Shown: positions 24,334 through 35,909, counted from the stretch's first letter. The stretch: DNA of 64,000 bases from Neofusicoccum parvum (GCA_020912385.1 CP087207.1:1178001-1242000); one strand, 5' to 3'. Notes: generated by a model not told the origin, from the letters alone. Numbers and translations are program-made.

Positions 24334-26308
24334 GGAAAAAAAAAAGGCACGGTCACGAAAAAAGCGTCTTAATGGGCACCGCTGAGACGACGTGATGATT
24401 ATGGGTTCCGAAGGTTGGAGTTTGCGTGCCATCATGGGGCTGCTTCGACGCAGATAGCGGAGACGATGCCGTTTTCACGGGTTGACCTTGATACCCCTAG
24501 ACCCGCATCTTAAGGCATCAAACCGCTTTCACGCGTCTGGCTCAGATGTCTTGGCGTCATTTTGACAGTCTGGCACGTGTTCTTTGTTCATCTTGGGTAA
24601 AGTAGGAAGGTTTATTGTGCGTTATTTTGGCGAGAGGGCGGGGGCAGGAAAGGCGAAATACGGGTTTGAGTCGCCATATTTGCTGTTCATTGCGCATCTG
24701 CTTGCCACCGCCGTCTGCAGGAGTTCATCATGTGCACGTGGGTCCGTTTCGATTTCGATAAAGCTTACAAGTTCGTCCGTCAGCGTGGCGTTAGTCCGAT
24801 CATCATACTCTCGAGTCTCGTTTTGCGGCTTTCCCTTTGCTCTGCTGGTTGGTTCCCGTTGGAGCAAAAGGCCGCATATCCCCGCTTAGTCTGCACAATA
24901 TCGCGTATCTTCCATGGGCGGAGATCTGAAAGTTTCATGGTCATTCTGTTCAGCAACCATTTCCTATTCTCTTTGGTATCGCACATCGTTTCCCGCGACT
25001 TTGGTTTTTCCTTTCTTTTCGCACGCTCTGCCGGTGTTAGTAGCCACCTCTTCCACTTACATAATTGCGCGCAGAGGTGAAAGGGCCAGGGAGGTTCTTT
25101 GTAAATTATTCGAGGGTCTCTCTATCTGGTCACAGTGGCTAGCGGCAGGCTTGGCCGTTGGCTCAAGCTATGATTATCAAGCTTCTGACTCGTTCTCCCG
25201 GCTTGGTCTAAAAAGTGAGGCTGTTGCCACATGTCTGCAGGTCGTACTGCTTTAGGGCGCTCACACGACAGGCTGTGGCATCGCTAATCGCCCAGTCAAT
25301 CAGCCCGCGTGAAGGAAGGCGGACTTCATGCGATGATAGAGCCACGATGTTCGGCGGACCCGTGACGGGAGCGTCGCTCGCCCATTCGCTTAACGGCTGC
25401 AATCGGGCAGCTGGGACGCGGAGCGAGAGCGGTGTCGCATGGTGTTTGCTCTCCGTCGTGGACAGGCAGGGTCGCGTACCTGGCAGCGAGCTCGCGTGTC
25501 CAATGCGGTGCCGCCAGGGTCGGCGGAGCGCATGGGCAGCCGAAACCGCATCCCCACCCGTGGACCCTAGCGAAGTGCTGTCCGCGCGGGCGCGTCCGGA
25601 GTAGATGTGGGAGGGAGTGCGCGTCCAGAACTGTCACCGACATTTCACGGAGCGCGGGCGCAAGATTTGCCGTGAAATTCCGGGGTCGATAGGCCAAGAT
25701 AAGGAGGCGTAGACCGGGGGCGTCACCGCATGAGGGGGAGGGGGGATTGTTCAGCACAATGCGGTGTTGAAGGGAGTGTTGTAGCACTCCCGCCTGGTGA
25801 AGACGGAGCTCCCTCGGACGGACCTGCTGCTCCCCCAGGCGCGCGCCGGCCACGCAACGCCGTTCCCAGACGGAGCTGCGGGCGGTTGGGCGCGTCTCTG
25901 GGCCGGGGGCAGGCGTGTGATTCATCGACCGCCGGCACCCATGCGCGCGCGCGATCCTCAGAAGCGGGGAACGTCGGCGCAAGAGCGCTGCGTCCACCGC
26001 TCGCACCGCCAACCCAGCAGGACGGTCGCAGAGCCGCATGTCAGTCAGAGGCGTCTCCCACGGTGCCAGCGAGCCATGTGAGCCCGTATAAAGCGACTCA
26101 CGGAGGTCCGGATCCCGTCCCTCGCGCCCACGCCCCGAGCACCGTCCACCGCCTGCGTCTGCCGATTGCGCGCCGTCTCCTCGAGCAGAAGCAAAGTCGC
26201 GCATGCGAAGGATCGCATGTCAATCGCAGAAGTAACCACCCGCGCCGTGAAGGATTCAAGGCGGTCTACCGAAACCAGTAAGCACTCCCGCCTGATTCGC
26301 CCAGTTGC
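24334..26308. other. Intergenic region, PtaB / zinc-finger-like gene
   Basis: About 2 kb with overlapping open frames on both strands (up to 292 codons, minus strand 25326-26204) lacking any motif. A TATAAAG at about 26086 and a strong donor-like AGTAAGC at 26279 suggest that the promoter and a 5' leader intron of the next gene are here. Confidence 0.35.
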
Positions 26309-27346
26309 ATGTTGCGAACGGTAAGGCTGAGGACACGAAAAGTGAGCGACCGGTACTCCAGCCCCGCTTCGAGCGCCGTTTCCAACGCCGCATCAGCCTC
26401 AGCCTCGTCGCCCCGAAGTCGATCGGCGCTGGACGCCTTTCTGCAGACGCAGACGCAGTCGTACCAGCCCCCACTCGAAACATGGAGGACCGACGGGAGC
26501 GGCTTCCAGGAGCGCGTCGTCGCTGCCAATTACTCCTTCCCGCAGGCTAGCGCACACTATCCCTCCGCACTCGACGACCTTCATAGGCCTGGCAGCCACG
26601 CCGCCTTCTCCTACCCGTACCCGGCCTCCCTCTCGCTCAGCAAGGGAACATCATCCATGGCGCCGTCGCAGTATCCGCCCCCAACCCTCCACCAAGCCCG
26701 GTCGACCGCCTACTCAGCCTCGCAGTTCTCGTACGGCGCCGCGCCCTCGCTGGTCGACGACGGCGCCTCGCTGCCCGAAAGCTCCATCGACACCGACTTC
26801 GGCAAGCTGCAGGTCCAGAACGTAGGCGTGCGCCTGCTGGAGGAGGGGCCGGACGGGGTGCTGGTGCGCCCGCACGGCAGCGGCGGCAGCGACGAGGCGG
26901 CGGCGGCGGGCATCCCGGTGTACGAGTGCACCTTCGGCTTCCTGGGCTGCCGCTTCTTCACGGCCGGCGACGAGGAGCACTGGCGCACGCACAACCTGTC
27001 GCACTTCCACGGCTACGCCCCGCCGCGCCAGGTCGAGTGCCCGCTCTGCGACTTCGGCTTCGAGGACGCGCGCGACGGCCACCGCGCCTGGGCCGCGCGG
27101 ATGAGCCACCTGGCCGCACACATGCGCCTCGGCCAGACGATGGACGCGAGCCGCCCGGACTTCAGGCTATACCAGCACCTCTGGTCGAAGCGCATCATCG
27201 ACGACGCGGAATACAAGGAGCTGCGCGGCGGCGGCACGCTCGATTCGGTGCGCTCGTCGCGCGACGGCCCAATCCAGACGACGCAGGGCCGTCATGCAGA
27301 AGGCCGACGCGACCGTGGGTATCGACAGCCCCGGTTCGTGAGATAG
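26309..27346 (+). CDS. C2H2-like zinc-finger fungal protein, about 345 aa
   Basis: Single open frame. The first ~190 residues are Ser/Ala/Tyr-rich and disordered. The folded part (about 200-290) contains two atypical finger motifs: YECTFGFLGCRFFTAGDEEHWRTHNLSHF (C, C, then two His) and VECPLCDFGFEDARDGHRAWAARMSHLAAHM. A conserved-looking tail FRLYQHLWSKRIIDDAEYKEL follows. This architecture occurs in many uncharacterised ascomycete proteins; DNA binding is plausible but unproven. The start is uncertain: ATG 26309 is followed at once by a donor-like GTAAGG, and an upstream donor lies at 26279. The true N-terminus may therefore be spliced, or lie downstream of the CTCCAG at about 26374. The stop at 27344-27346 is firm. 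Confidence 0.7.
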   Translation: MLRTVRLRTRKVSDRYSSPASSAVSNAASASASSPRSRSALDAFLQTQTQSYQPPLETWRTDGSGFQERVVAANYSFPQASAHYPSALDDLHRPGSHAAFSYPYPASLSLSKGTSSMAPSQYPPPTLHQARSTAYSASQFSYGAAPSLVDDGASLPESSIDTDFGKLQVQNVGVRLLEEGPDGVLVRPHGSGGSDEAAAAGIPVYECTFGFLGCRFFTAGDEEHWRTHNLSHFHGYAPPRQVECPLCDFGFEDARDGHRAWAARMSHLAAHMRLGQTMDASRPDFRLYQHLWSKRIIDDAEYKELRGGGTLDSVRSSRDGPIQTTQGRHAEGRRDRGYRQPRFVR

Positions 27347-28121
27347 GCATATACGTTCTCCTGGAGGGAGCAGAGTGAGAGAGAGAGAGAGCATGTCAAG
27401 GACAGCTCGGGACCTTTTCGTATTTCTTTCTTACCGCTTTGTTTTAGTACGTTTCATCACTCACGACGCCTTCACGAGAGAAGCGCAGCGATACCCAGAT
27501 TGTCAGGAAAGCGTTTGGTTCGCCTCTTTCCTACCTTTTAGCTCTGTTGTGCTTCATCTTTTTCTCTCTTTTTCTTTTTCCCAGAAAAAGGTGTTTTGGA
27601 AGCCCTTAATATTGTTTTTTGGAAACGAAAATCACTGGTGTTCTTCGGCGTTGTTGGATGAAAGATTACCCTTCCCTCCACCCTCAAGAAAGGCAACAGA
27701 AAACCTGCTCGGTTCTTTCTTCGCTTCACTTTCCTATCTCAGCTCTATTACGTTTATCCTCCTGGACTACCCACCTGATGAAGGTGGCTGTTCCTGGGAG
27801 CGAGAAAAAGAGGCGATGTGCCAAGCTCGCTCAATTGAAAACTATACGTCATTCTGATCTTCGAGGTCGCCACTGATAACGTATTTGGTGCCAAGAACGA
27901 TCGCCCAGGGCGTTCGCAGGGAACACACCTGCGGCTTTCAGGGCTGACGAGTGAACGCCCGTCTCGAGGCTGCTCATTATTTCCGGATCTTCAGGTAAGG
28001 CGATGATCCGAGGCGCTGATGTGCAGACGGTGCGCGTGGCCCTCTCGGACGACGCTCCGACGGGGTGGCCAAAATTGGTGACCATCCACTTTTCTGATTT
28101 GCCGGGAGACGCGCTTCGCGG
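27347..28121. other. 3' flank of zinc-finger-like gene
   Basis: Begins with a short GA microsatellite (about 27375-27392), then a T-rich stretch to about 27780, probably 3' UTR and terminator. No second gene recognised. Confidence 0.4.
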
Positions 28122-30530
28122 TCGAACTTCAAACGTCGTGAATGAATCGATCTCGGAGAGCTATCCTGGCATGTGGGTCATCAGCCGTCGCCTCCGTGCT
28201 GGTAGCCTGCGCCGGGGGAGGCTCCGGAGGCATGGGGCGACGGATGTGCGCCGCTGATCTGCGGGCGTGGGATGGGAGGGTTGAAGTCGAAGGTCGAACG
28301 TCTGATTGAGTCGTCCGGTAGGCGTAATTGGACGGATGGGTTGGTGTCTGTGGACATCTCGGTGCTACACGTACAGGTCACATTCATGCGACCTACCGTC
28401 CTCCGTTCCGTGACTTGGCTCGCGGAGCTGGTGGGTTTCCACGGATTGGAGGTCGATGTTCGAACGTCTGGACGAGTCGGCCGGCGGGCGTTTGGACGAC
28501 ACGCGGGCCCTTGCTAATGGGTGGTCGGACAGGACGGTATTCGGGTATGGGCACCGGGTATGGACAGCTGGGCATGTATCCCTTGTGATTTGCAGAGGAG
28601 AGAGCAGAGGGGACAACTTCGAACGTCTAACTGAATCAACCGGTGGGAGTCAAGTGCACAGGAGGGCCAGCTGGATCACCGTGCTGTGGATGATGGATGC
28701 TCCGACTGGTGGTCTCCGGCGTGTGGGCACCGGTGTGGCCAAGTGATGGGCGGGAGTGCATGAAGAGCGTGAACTTCAAACGTCTAGCTGAGTCGACCGG
28801 CGGGTGTTTGGTCGACAGGAGGGCCAGTTGGGCCTCCGTGCTGCAGGGTGGCCGGTGGCGGTCTCCGGTGTACGGGTGCCGGCGTGGCCCAGCGATGTGC
28901 GAGAGCGCATGGCGGGCGTGAACGTCGAACGTCTGACTGAATCGACCGGTCGACGTCCAGCCAACGGTCGGACCCGAGCTCCCAGGATCTTCATGCTTCT
29001 TAGTGGCCCGGCTAGAACATCCGCCTCGTGGGTACAGGGACCGCAATAATGGACGGGTGGGCGTGAAGGATGAACCTCAAACGTCGGCCTGAGTCGACCG
29101 ACGGGCAAATTGGCATCAGTCGGGCCCGTAAGACCTCCGTGCTACAGGGTAGTCGAGCGCTTCCCTGCATCTGGCAGCTGGATGACGGACGGAGTGGGAA
29201 GTCGAGGGCGAAGGTCGAACGTCTGAACGAGTCGACGGTTGCTGTGGTTCCCAGCATCCGGGCCCGCAGGATCCCCGTGCTGTGACGACGGGTGCATGCC
29301 CCACGAGAGGGGCCTCGGTACTGCGCAGCTGATGCGCGGCCTGTGATTTGCAGGGTGGAGGTGAGGGACGACGGTCAAACGTCTGGACTGAGTCGACTGA
29401 GTCGGCGGGCGGGCGATGGAGCGGACATCAGATGCATATCAGCCTCATTTCGGCAATGCTCCCGACGGCGTAGGTGCGCGCAACACGCGCACCGTGATCT
29501 GCGGGCGGGAGGCAGGCGACGCAGGCCAGCGTCGGACGTCTGGCACGAATCGCCAGGCCCTTCACGCCGGCCCGGTTTAGGGGCCGTGGCGGCGTGTGAA
29601 GGGATCCGATGGGGCTGGCCGTGGCACAACTTCCAACGTCGGATCTGAGTCACAGGGATGCGCGCAGCGTGGCAAGCATGCGGCGGCTGTTGCACTTGCC
29701 AATGGCTGGCACGCCCGCTATCAGCGCCGGCGGCTTGAAGCAGCAGCAGCAGCGGGCCGTCGAACGTCTGAAATGAATCGATCTCGACGGCGGGTGTGCC
29801 TCGGCACGCCGGGCGTGGGCGAGCAAAACCGGGTCTGTGTTCTGATTGCTGTCTGTCGAAGCGAAACGGCGCAGCGTTTGCCCCCATGGCCCCGTTGCAA
29901 TCTCGAGATCTCTTGCTGCTTTGGGAAGATTGACGCACGCAGGGAACGGGCCGGGCGCTTGCTTTAGGCCAACGTCAAACGTCTGGAATGATTCGAAGGC
30001 TTGCTCGTGGCGGGAGCAGCGACTTCGCCTCACCACGCCGTCGGAGCCGCCGCGCGCTGGTGTTTGTGATGGCCTGGCAGCCGGCGGCCCACTCTCTCGT
30101 TTGGGACACGTTCAGACGTCGGGACATGAATCGGGCGTCTGACGGCGGGATGGAGCCCTCCCATCACGAGTCGTTATTCCCGACGCGATGACAAATTTGT
30201 GATTACTCTACAACATGCTGCTCAGGCGCTCAAGGGCATCTGCAGACGGCGGGTGGAGCACCGCAGGAAGTGAGGCGCCGCCACCATACGGCTCCAGTGC
30301 TGGAGGCAGGCGTGGGCGGCAAGCTCCAACGTCGGCGCTGAGTCGAACGAGACGCAGACGGCCTGCCCGTGGCGCCGCGTCACTAGCATACCAAGCGCTA
30401 CTGGACGGCTGATGGACCCGTTCAACCCACACCCCAGCCGGTTCCTGCTTTGGGCCTGCCTTGCGCCTGGGGCCAGTCGGCGGGAGCGCCGCCCACAACT
30501 TCGAACGTCTGGCTCTGATTCGTATTCGGC
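28122..30530 (+). repeat. Degenerate tandem array, about 155-bp units with a conserved core
   Basis: Sixteen copies, all in the same orientation, of a bipartite core close to TCGAACGTCTGNNTGAGTCG. The AACGTC (or near match) starts at 28132, 28297, 28463, 28622, 28779, 28928, 29080, 29218, 29378, 29535, 29635, 29763, 29978, 30115, 30328 and 30504. Spacing is mostly 138-166 bp, with some 100-128 and 174-215. The second half (TGAGTC, TGAATC, TGATTC or CGAGTC) starts 10-12 bp after the first. Most early copies are followed by CCGGCGGG-like bases. Some units share further blocks: GGGCC then CCGTGCTG about 50 bp after the core, and GTGATYTGCRGG about 40 bp before the next core. GC-rich, not AT-rich as RIP would leave it. 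No continuous reading frame follows the units. Function unknown; see findings. Confidence 0.8.
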
Positions 30531-33500
30531 GGGAGGCGGCCGGCGTCCACGGCGTGCTGCGGTTCCTGGCCGCTGCCACCTCAATTTGCCCGTTCGACTC
30601 GTGGATCTCCCGAGAGGGAGCAGGCTGGGGCGGCGACCTGGTGGCCGTTCGGCAGATGACGCCATCCCGCCGAGCGATCTGCCCGAGAGCGGCCCCTTTC
30701 GGGCGTGGTGTCTCTCGCTTTGCATTTCTACTTTGTTTGGACCTGCATTGCTAGTTAGCGAGAGGGAACCAACGTCGCCCGGGTCTGCGGCATCCACGCC
30801 CGCTTGATGTTTTCCGGGGGTGGCGTTTTAGCTCGCCGCTGCTGGTGGTTTGCATCTCGGCGAAGGATCAGAAACGAGCGCGGTTTTTTCGGCCGTCTCG
30901 GGAGGAGGAAATGATTCAGGGACGTGCGATTGAGTCGTCGGCCGTGGTCGCGGTGGGTATTGGCTCTTTCTGCTGGCGTCTGTACGAGCACACGACCGCC
31001 GGCGCGCCCATGAGTCGGCCGTCTGCTTTTTCTTGATGCTTTGTCTCGCGCGCCGAGGCACCATGGCGTCTGACACGGCGCGGTGGATTCTTGTTAGGAA
31101 ATTGGGGCGACCCTCCAACGTCTGGACATGATTCGCATCGTGGTTAAGGGGAGCGGGAGGCATTGCAACTGAGTCGCTGGTGTCCCGAAACGTGATGCTC
31201 TTATATCCGCGTCGGATGTGAGCCAAATCCGACGACAATCGCCCTCCCATTCGCCGCGGCTGCCCTGTGCTCGCCCTGCAGAACACCGTCGATATCCTGA
31301 CGATGCGGCTCTGCAAGCCCACTGCGGAATTGCACCGTGGTGGTTGAGTGGCGGCGGGGCGCCCTGGGCGCGCTGCTCGTCCGCCCTCCGGCGCCGCCCT
31401 CGCCCGCGCCAACGGAGCAGCCATGGGCATGACACGTCACAGCCCGGGGGCACAGAGCGGCTGCGAATCGCCTCACGCTGGCCTGAGTCGCCCGCCGCCG
31501 TCGCGCGTGGCCGCCGCCCGCGGGCGCTGGCCCATCCCCTGATGACGTCAGGCGGCGGCGCGGAAATAACGACGCTGCGCACGGCGAGGGTGGAGCTGCT
31601 GCAGCTGCAGCTGCGCGGTGGTGTGCGTCGGGTGTGATGGGCGCGGAGGCGGCCACAAACGGCGGCGTGGGCGTCGCTGCTGATCGCGCGCGCCTGCCCG
31701 CCCGAGCCATGCCGATTCCTCAAATCCCCATGCCTGCCTGCTGCCCGTCCGCGTCCCTCGCCGCCGGAGCTGGCCCCGACCGCCGCGCAGCCAACCGAAA
31801 CGGCCGGCTGCCCGATGCGGCCAAGATCCGCTCCGTTCTGCACTGAGCATGCCTCACACAAACGACAACGCCCAGCCCAGCCCCAACAAGCACGGCGCGC
31901 CTTCTGGGAAAGCAGGAGCAACCACAAGTGCGGCGCCTGGCGCCAAAAATCCACCTCGCGCCCTCCAGACCATGCATTCCCCTGAAAGAGGGCAAGCCGG
32001 AGATTATGCCCGCCCAACCTCGAACGTCGCACACGACTCGACTGAGGCAGCAGAGCATTTGCAATGGTCCCTTTGCCTTTCGAGCGCCCACGGCCCTGAC
32101 GTCAGCGCCATATGGCTTCTGCTCGCTTGAGCTTCGAGCTCGGCCTCGGCCCCCCCCAAAGCGCGAGGCGCCGAACGCACTTTCTTGACGGCTCCAGCTC
32201 CCTTCTCCCCCCTTTCCTCTCACCACTCTGCGGCCCCGGCCTGGCTTTGCTCGCTCGACGCCTCATCCTGCCGGCGCCAGAAAACCACGCTTTCCATCTT
32301 CATCTGCCTCTGCATCTCGCTGCGGCCGATTGACGACGAGCGCTCGTAAATTCTGTGGATCTGCAAAAGAGCATGGGGAAAGGATATCCGGCAGGATCAC
32401 TACGTGCTGGATACGCGCGTCGCGAGCCAGTTCTCTTGATCTGACGCTATTGCTGTTCCTGGCAGCACCTCTCTTTGCTGCTCCGTCGGCCTCTCCTTCT
32501 CGTCTCGCTCCATTCTTAGATGACAGTCTCATCTATGCTTCGTAGGCACAATTCAGGCGTGGACGATAGCCCAATTGTTGCAATCAGCCGGCCACTCATG
32601 CCACACCTAGACAGGCTTATCACCCCGTACTCCAGCCTGGCCAACCGGGACAACGCTTGAGACGCCTGCACACTTTCCAGCGGAAGGGCACATCGCCGAA
32701 TCCACAGATTCCCTCCATCGAGACCTCTTCGTGACAGCGAGATATTCCGTCTGCTTCCCTCGAGGGGATGGTCCTGGAAAGCGCGTTCGCGGTAATTGCG
32801 GGCCGACCGTCCATGCCAAGACAGGACGAGACGCCTATCAAAACCACGAGAAGGGCTATACGATCGACGAACGGCTCGCCCTGCATCTTAAACTGAGACG
32901 GTACGCCGATGGACCGCTCCAGGTCTAACGCTGCCCCCGACGATCATGCCTTGGCGTAGTGGCAACGGGAATCCCTTTCGTTGATCTCTCGAGCCTCTGG
33001 TAACTTGCGGTAAGCACGAGTAGGATGGTGAGCTAACCGAGATTAGTTGGTCACACAGTCGTCCTTCCTCTTGTGACATCTAGGGCCAGCAGGTCAGTAG
33101 CTTGAGAATCTGTGAGCTTTACCGCATGTCGAACAGGTCCATTGGATCAGTCAAGACTACCCACTCTCACAACAGATGCTAGTCATCTGCGCATACATTC
33201 TTCCCTTTTCACGACGCTCACTATCCGCCATAGACCTACGCAAAACGAGACACGTGCTCTAGACCGCTGAAGTCTACACTACATGGCCAGCTCGAGAAGT
33301 GTTGCAGCAGGGATTTATCCTCACGTATAGGTCCTACTGCTTTTCACACTCTTCATACTTTTCACCCCAGCTGGTAGGTAAGGCTTGAGTACCCTCAGCT
33401 CTTTCTGAGTAGCAGCCTCAACCTTCCACACATTGCCTGAGGAACCGAGCATCGAATGCGTGGTCCGAGCTTGGGCCTGCTCGATACGACCAGGGATTTG

Positions 33501-33550
33501 CCGGCCCGCGGATCCACCACACAAAAAAAGTCGACCGTCAAAAAGGCAAA
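30531..33550. other. GC-rich gene-poor stretch with outlying array cores
   Basis: Three kilobases without a supported gene. Two further copies of the array core lie at 31117-31135 and 32023-32040, in the same orientation as the array. Two perfect TGACGTCA palindromes lie at 31543-31550 and 32098-32105. A 312-codon minus-strand frame (31094-32032) overlaps other open frames, has no motif and contains one array core, so I do not call it. Confidence 0.4.
33540..33544 (-). terminator. Pol III T-run after 5S rRNA
   Basis: Five T residues on the minus strand, 7 nt after the 5S 3' end, the usual RNA polymerase III stop signal. Confidence 0.7.
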
Positions 33551-33669
33551 ACATACAACAGCCGGGATTCCCCAATGGTCACCCACTTGAGTACTAATCG
33601 GCCGGTTCGCAGCTTGAGTACGGCTGAGCGGACGGGAAGCCCTAGATTCTGCGACCTGTGGTCGTATGT
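33551..33669 (-). rRNA. 5S ribosomal RNA
   Basis: The reverse complement starts ACATACGACCACAGG and ends GGCTGTTGTATGT, so the 5' and 3' ends pair in helix I. The conserved core GGGCTTCCCGTCCGCTCAGC is present, followed by TACTCAAG, GATTAGTACTC and GGGTGACCA. The internal stem TCGCAG/CTGCGA pairs as well. Length is 119 nt, as expected. It differs from the Neurospora type mainly in helix II, with compensating pairing, so it looks functional. Fungal 5S genes are often dispersed as single copies, which fits its isolation here. The RNA polymerase III control region is internal. Confidence 0.93.
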
Positions 33670-34643
33670 GGCAGTTGAACCTGCCAAGCCAGTTGATGTA
33701 TAGGGGGCGAGGGCGGGGCGGGCGACATACTTAGCATCCACGGACAACCTCTCATCAGTGACCTCAACGGTTCCGCGTTCTCCTCGGCGCTGCATTTCCC
33801 AACGCGCGTTCATTTTTCATCGGCTTTGTTTGTGTTGATCACTATCAACAAGCTACCTTGCCCTTCGTTTCAACAATGAATCGCGGCTCTCGGTCTTCGA
33901 GTCAAGCCACGAGACACTCATCCTGGAGAACATTGTACTCTCGGTCCTTGATTCGGAGCAATTGTCTCAAAACCTGGAGTGAGGAATGCCCAACATTGGC
34001 GCCCATCACACGGACCTCCCTGCGTAGTGCGTACTCGTATCGCACGGAAAAGACCGCAGGCTTTCCACCTCCCGGCGAGCTCCGAGAAGACATCAGAGAC
34101 CAAGGGCGGCGCATTTGATTACGCCAAGAATTCAAAGGTGAGCGCACCGAGCTCTGGTCATGTCCTGTGAGTAGGTATGTACGGAGGAACCGCTCTTTTC
34201 GCCTTCTCGGTCCTCAGACAGGAGGCAACTTTCACAAAGCATCCGTCTTGTTACTCGATGAGGCACCAAATACCGCAACCATGTTAAGTCTAAAAAATAG
34301 AAAGAGGAAAGAACATGGGTAAACCCCAGTCGCTATGAACGACAAAGACGAGACGGCTATACAATACAGATGTTGTAAGAAGGAAATCCATGAGGTATTC
34401 CACCTGTTTTAATCAGCCCGTTCTTGCGCTTCCCTGGGCCATTCCACTTTTACGGTGCGAATCAATCCAGTATTCGTGCCTTGTTTGCTGATGGTGTCTA
34501 TGTTTGCCATGCGTCCGAATGGCAACATCGAGTAGTATCATTGGCCGAGGGTGTGCAGAAAGTGTCACCGATCCACTTCAATCATCTAACGTCTGTCTCT
34601 TTCCAAGCAACAAACTTGTAATGCTGTTTGGCAGAGTCTTTAA
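33670..34643. other. Spacer between 5S gene and NLR relic
   Basis: No gene recognised; short frames around 33858-34150 overlap on both strands without motifs. Confidence 0.35.
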
Positions 34644-35893
34644 TTAGACTTCAGCGACAAACTCAAGTAGGCTAGTAGCCTCATCAGGTCTGCCACTGGC
34701 TTGATAAGCACGAGCAAGCTGACGCCTTGTTATCAACAAGTTCGGGTGGTTTGGTGGAAGAACATCATGTGCAATGTTGACGATGTACTCAAAGCCCTCC
34801 ACAGCTTCCTGGACTTGATTATTCAAGAGGTACGAACGGGCGAGCTCGTAGCGAGATACTAACAAGTCTGGATGAGTGGTTGGGAGCAGGTTCGCCGAGA
34901 CTTTCCCAATGTGCCTAAACAATACAATAGCTTCCCGAACTGGCCATCTTCAACGTATGCCCGAGCAAGCTCATGTATGGACGCCATCAGATCCGGGTGG
35001 CTTTCCGTGAGAATGGCTTGCCTGGTCGGAACAACTAGGTTAAGGACCTCTATGGCTTGCCGAATTTGGCCATTTTGTAGATAAGCAGTCCCCAACTCGT
35101 GCTGTGAAACGAGCCGCCTCAAATCGCGTTCAGGTAACGCTGGTTACATGGTGTTGATCTGCTCCCACATTGTAAAGAAGCGGATATATTTTTAAGAGCC
35201 CTGAGATTGCAATCTTTATCCTCTGAGGTGTCATCGAAAACGCCGTGTGATTGTTCTTAGGCCTCTGTAAAGACTTTAGTCGAAATTTTGGTGTGAGGTA
35301 GCGTTGAGAACGCCCCAAGGATGAATAATGCAATTTGTGCGTAGCAGTCTTGAGAAGCCTCAAGGACACGGGCAGATGCTTCGAAAGTAGCGTAAACGTC
35401 CCCATAACTTGGTCCCGCCTGACCTGATCGGAAATCCATGAGCAGTTTGCGCTCTTCTTCGTAAACTGTCGAGTACCCTGGTAGACTGCATCAACCTTTT
35501 GCGAAGAAAACCCCAGCCTGGGTCAATGGAAAGGTGTGAGAAGATAGGAGATCCACAATTCTCCGGGCAGCTGGTCTCATTGAAGGTCACGATCTTTCAC
35601 CAACTTTCGATGTCTGGAGGAGCAAATTCTCCCCCAGGAAATCCCTCATCATGTCCACGCATAGCTCCAATCTGCTCGCAAGCGCCTTGAGCTCACTCTC
35701 GGCAGCGGATCTGTCAATGATATCGATCCAGAAGATGCCCCAAAAACCTTTCAAATTAATTCATCCCCCGCATAAAAACAGTTCCGAGACCGCAAACTCA
35801 TTTAAAAGCGTCGTTTCGTCAAACCTGAGACAGAGCTCACTTTTACCCATACCATCAGATACGCTAACCTTGACGTATATTCTCTGCCTGTAG
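34644..35893 (-). pseudogene. Relic of an NB-ARC/TPR (NLR-like) gene
   Basis: Minus-strand pieces appear in the order expected of a fungal NLR-type protein. A P-loop, GMGKSELCLRF, lies at about 35818-35852. FWGIFWIDIIDRSAAESELKALASRLE follows after an in-frame TGA at 35761-35763. Then VYEEERKLLMDFRSG and DVYATFEASARVLEASQD lie at about 35300-35480. Four 42-residue TPR units (HPDLMASIHELARAYVEDGQ, HPDLLVSRYELARSYLLNNQ, HPNLLITRRQLARAYQASGR and one more) end at a stop at 34644. The TPR block needs a one-base frame change near 34931-34940. Most of the NB-ARC domain and the N-terminal effector domain are missing. Intact relatives use NTP-driven oligomerisation in non-self recognition and cell death (family knowledge). 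Frameshift, stop and missing parts argue for a dead gene, though unrecognised introns could explain some gaps. Confidence 0.75.
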
Positions 35894-35909
35894 GTAAACA
35901 AGTACAGAT

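Noticed and set aside
25326..26204. 292-codon minus-strand frame
   Set aside because: It overlaps equally long plus-strand frames in GC-rich DNA and has no motif or plausible start context.
28181..29378. Minus-strand frames with repeated peptide PVDSxRRSTF
   Set aside because: The peptide is the translation of the array core and appears in different, non-continuous frames, so I treat it as a by-product of DNA repeats rather than a repeat-precursor gene.
28122..30530. C/D-box snoRNA cluster
   Set aside because: CTGA-like bases occur in several cores, but matching C boxes at the right distance and terminal stems are not seen, and the conserved core is longer than a D box.
28122..30530. CRISPR array
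   Set aside because: Eukaryotic context, degenerate repeats and roughly 130-bp spacers with their own shared blocks do not fit.
31094..32032. 312-codon minus-strand frame
   Set aside because: No recognisable domain; overlaps other open frames and an array core; probably chance in GC-rich sequence.
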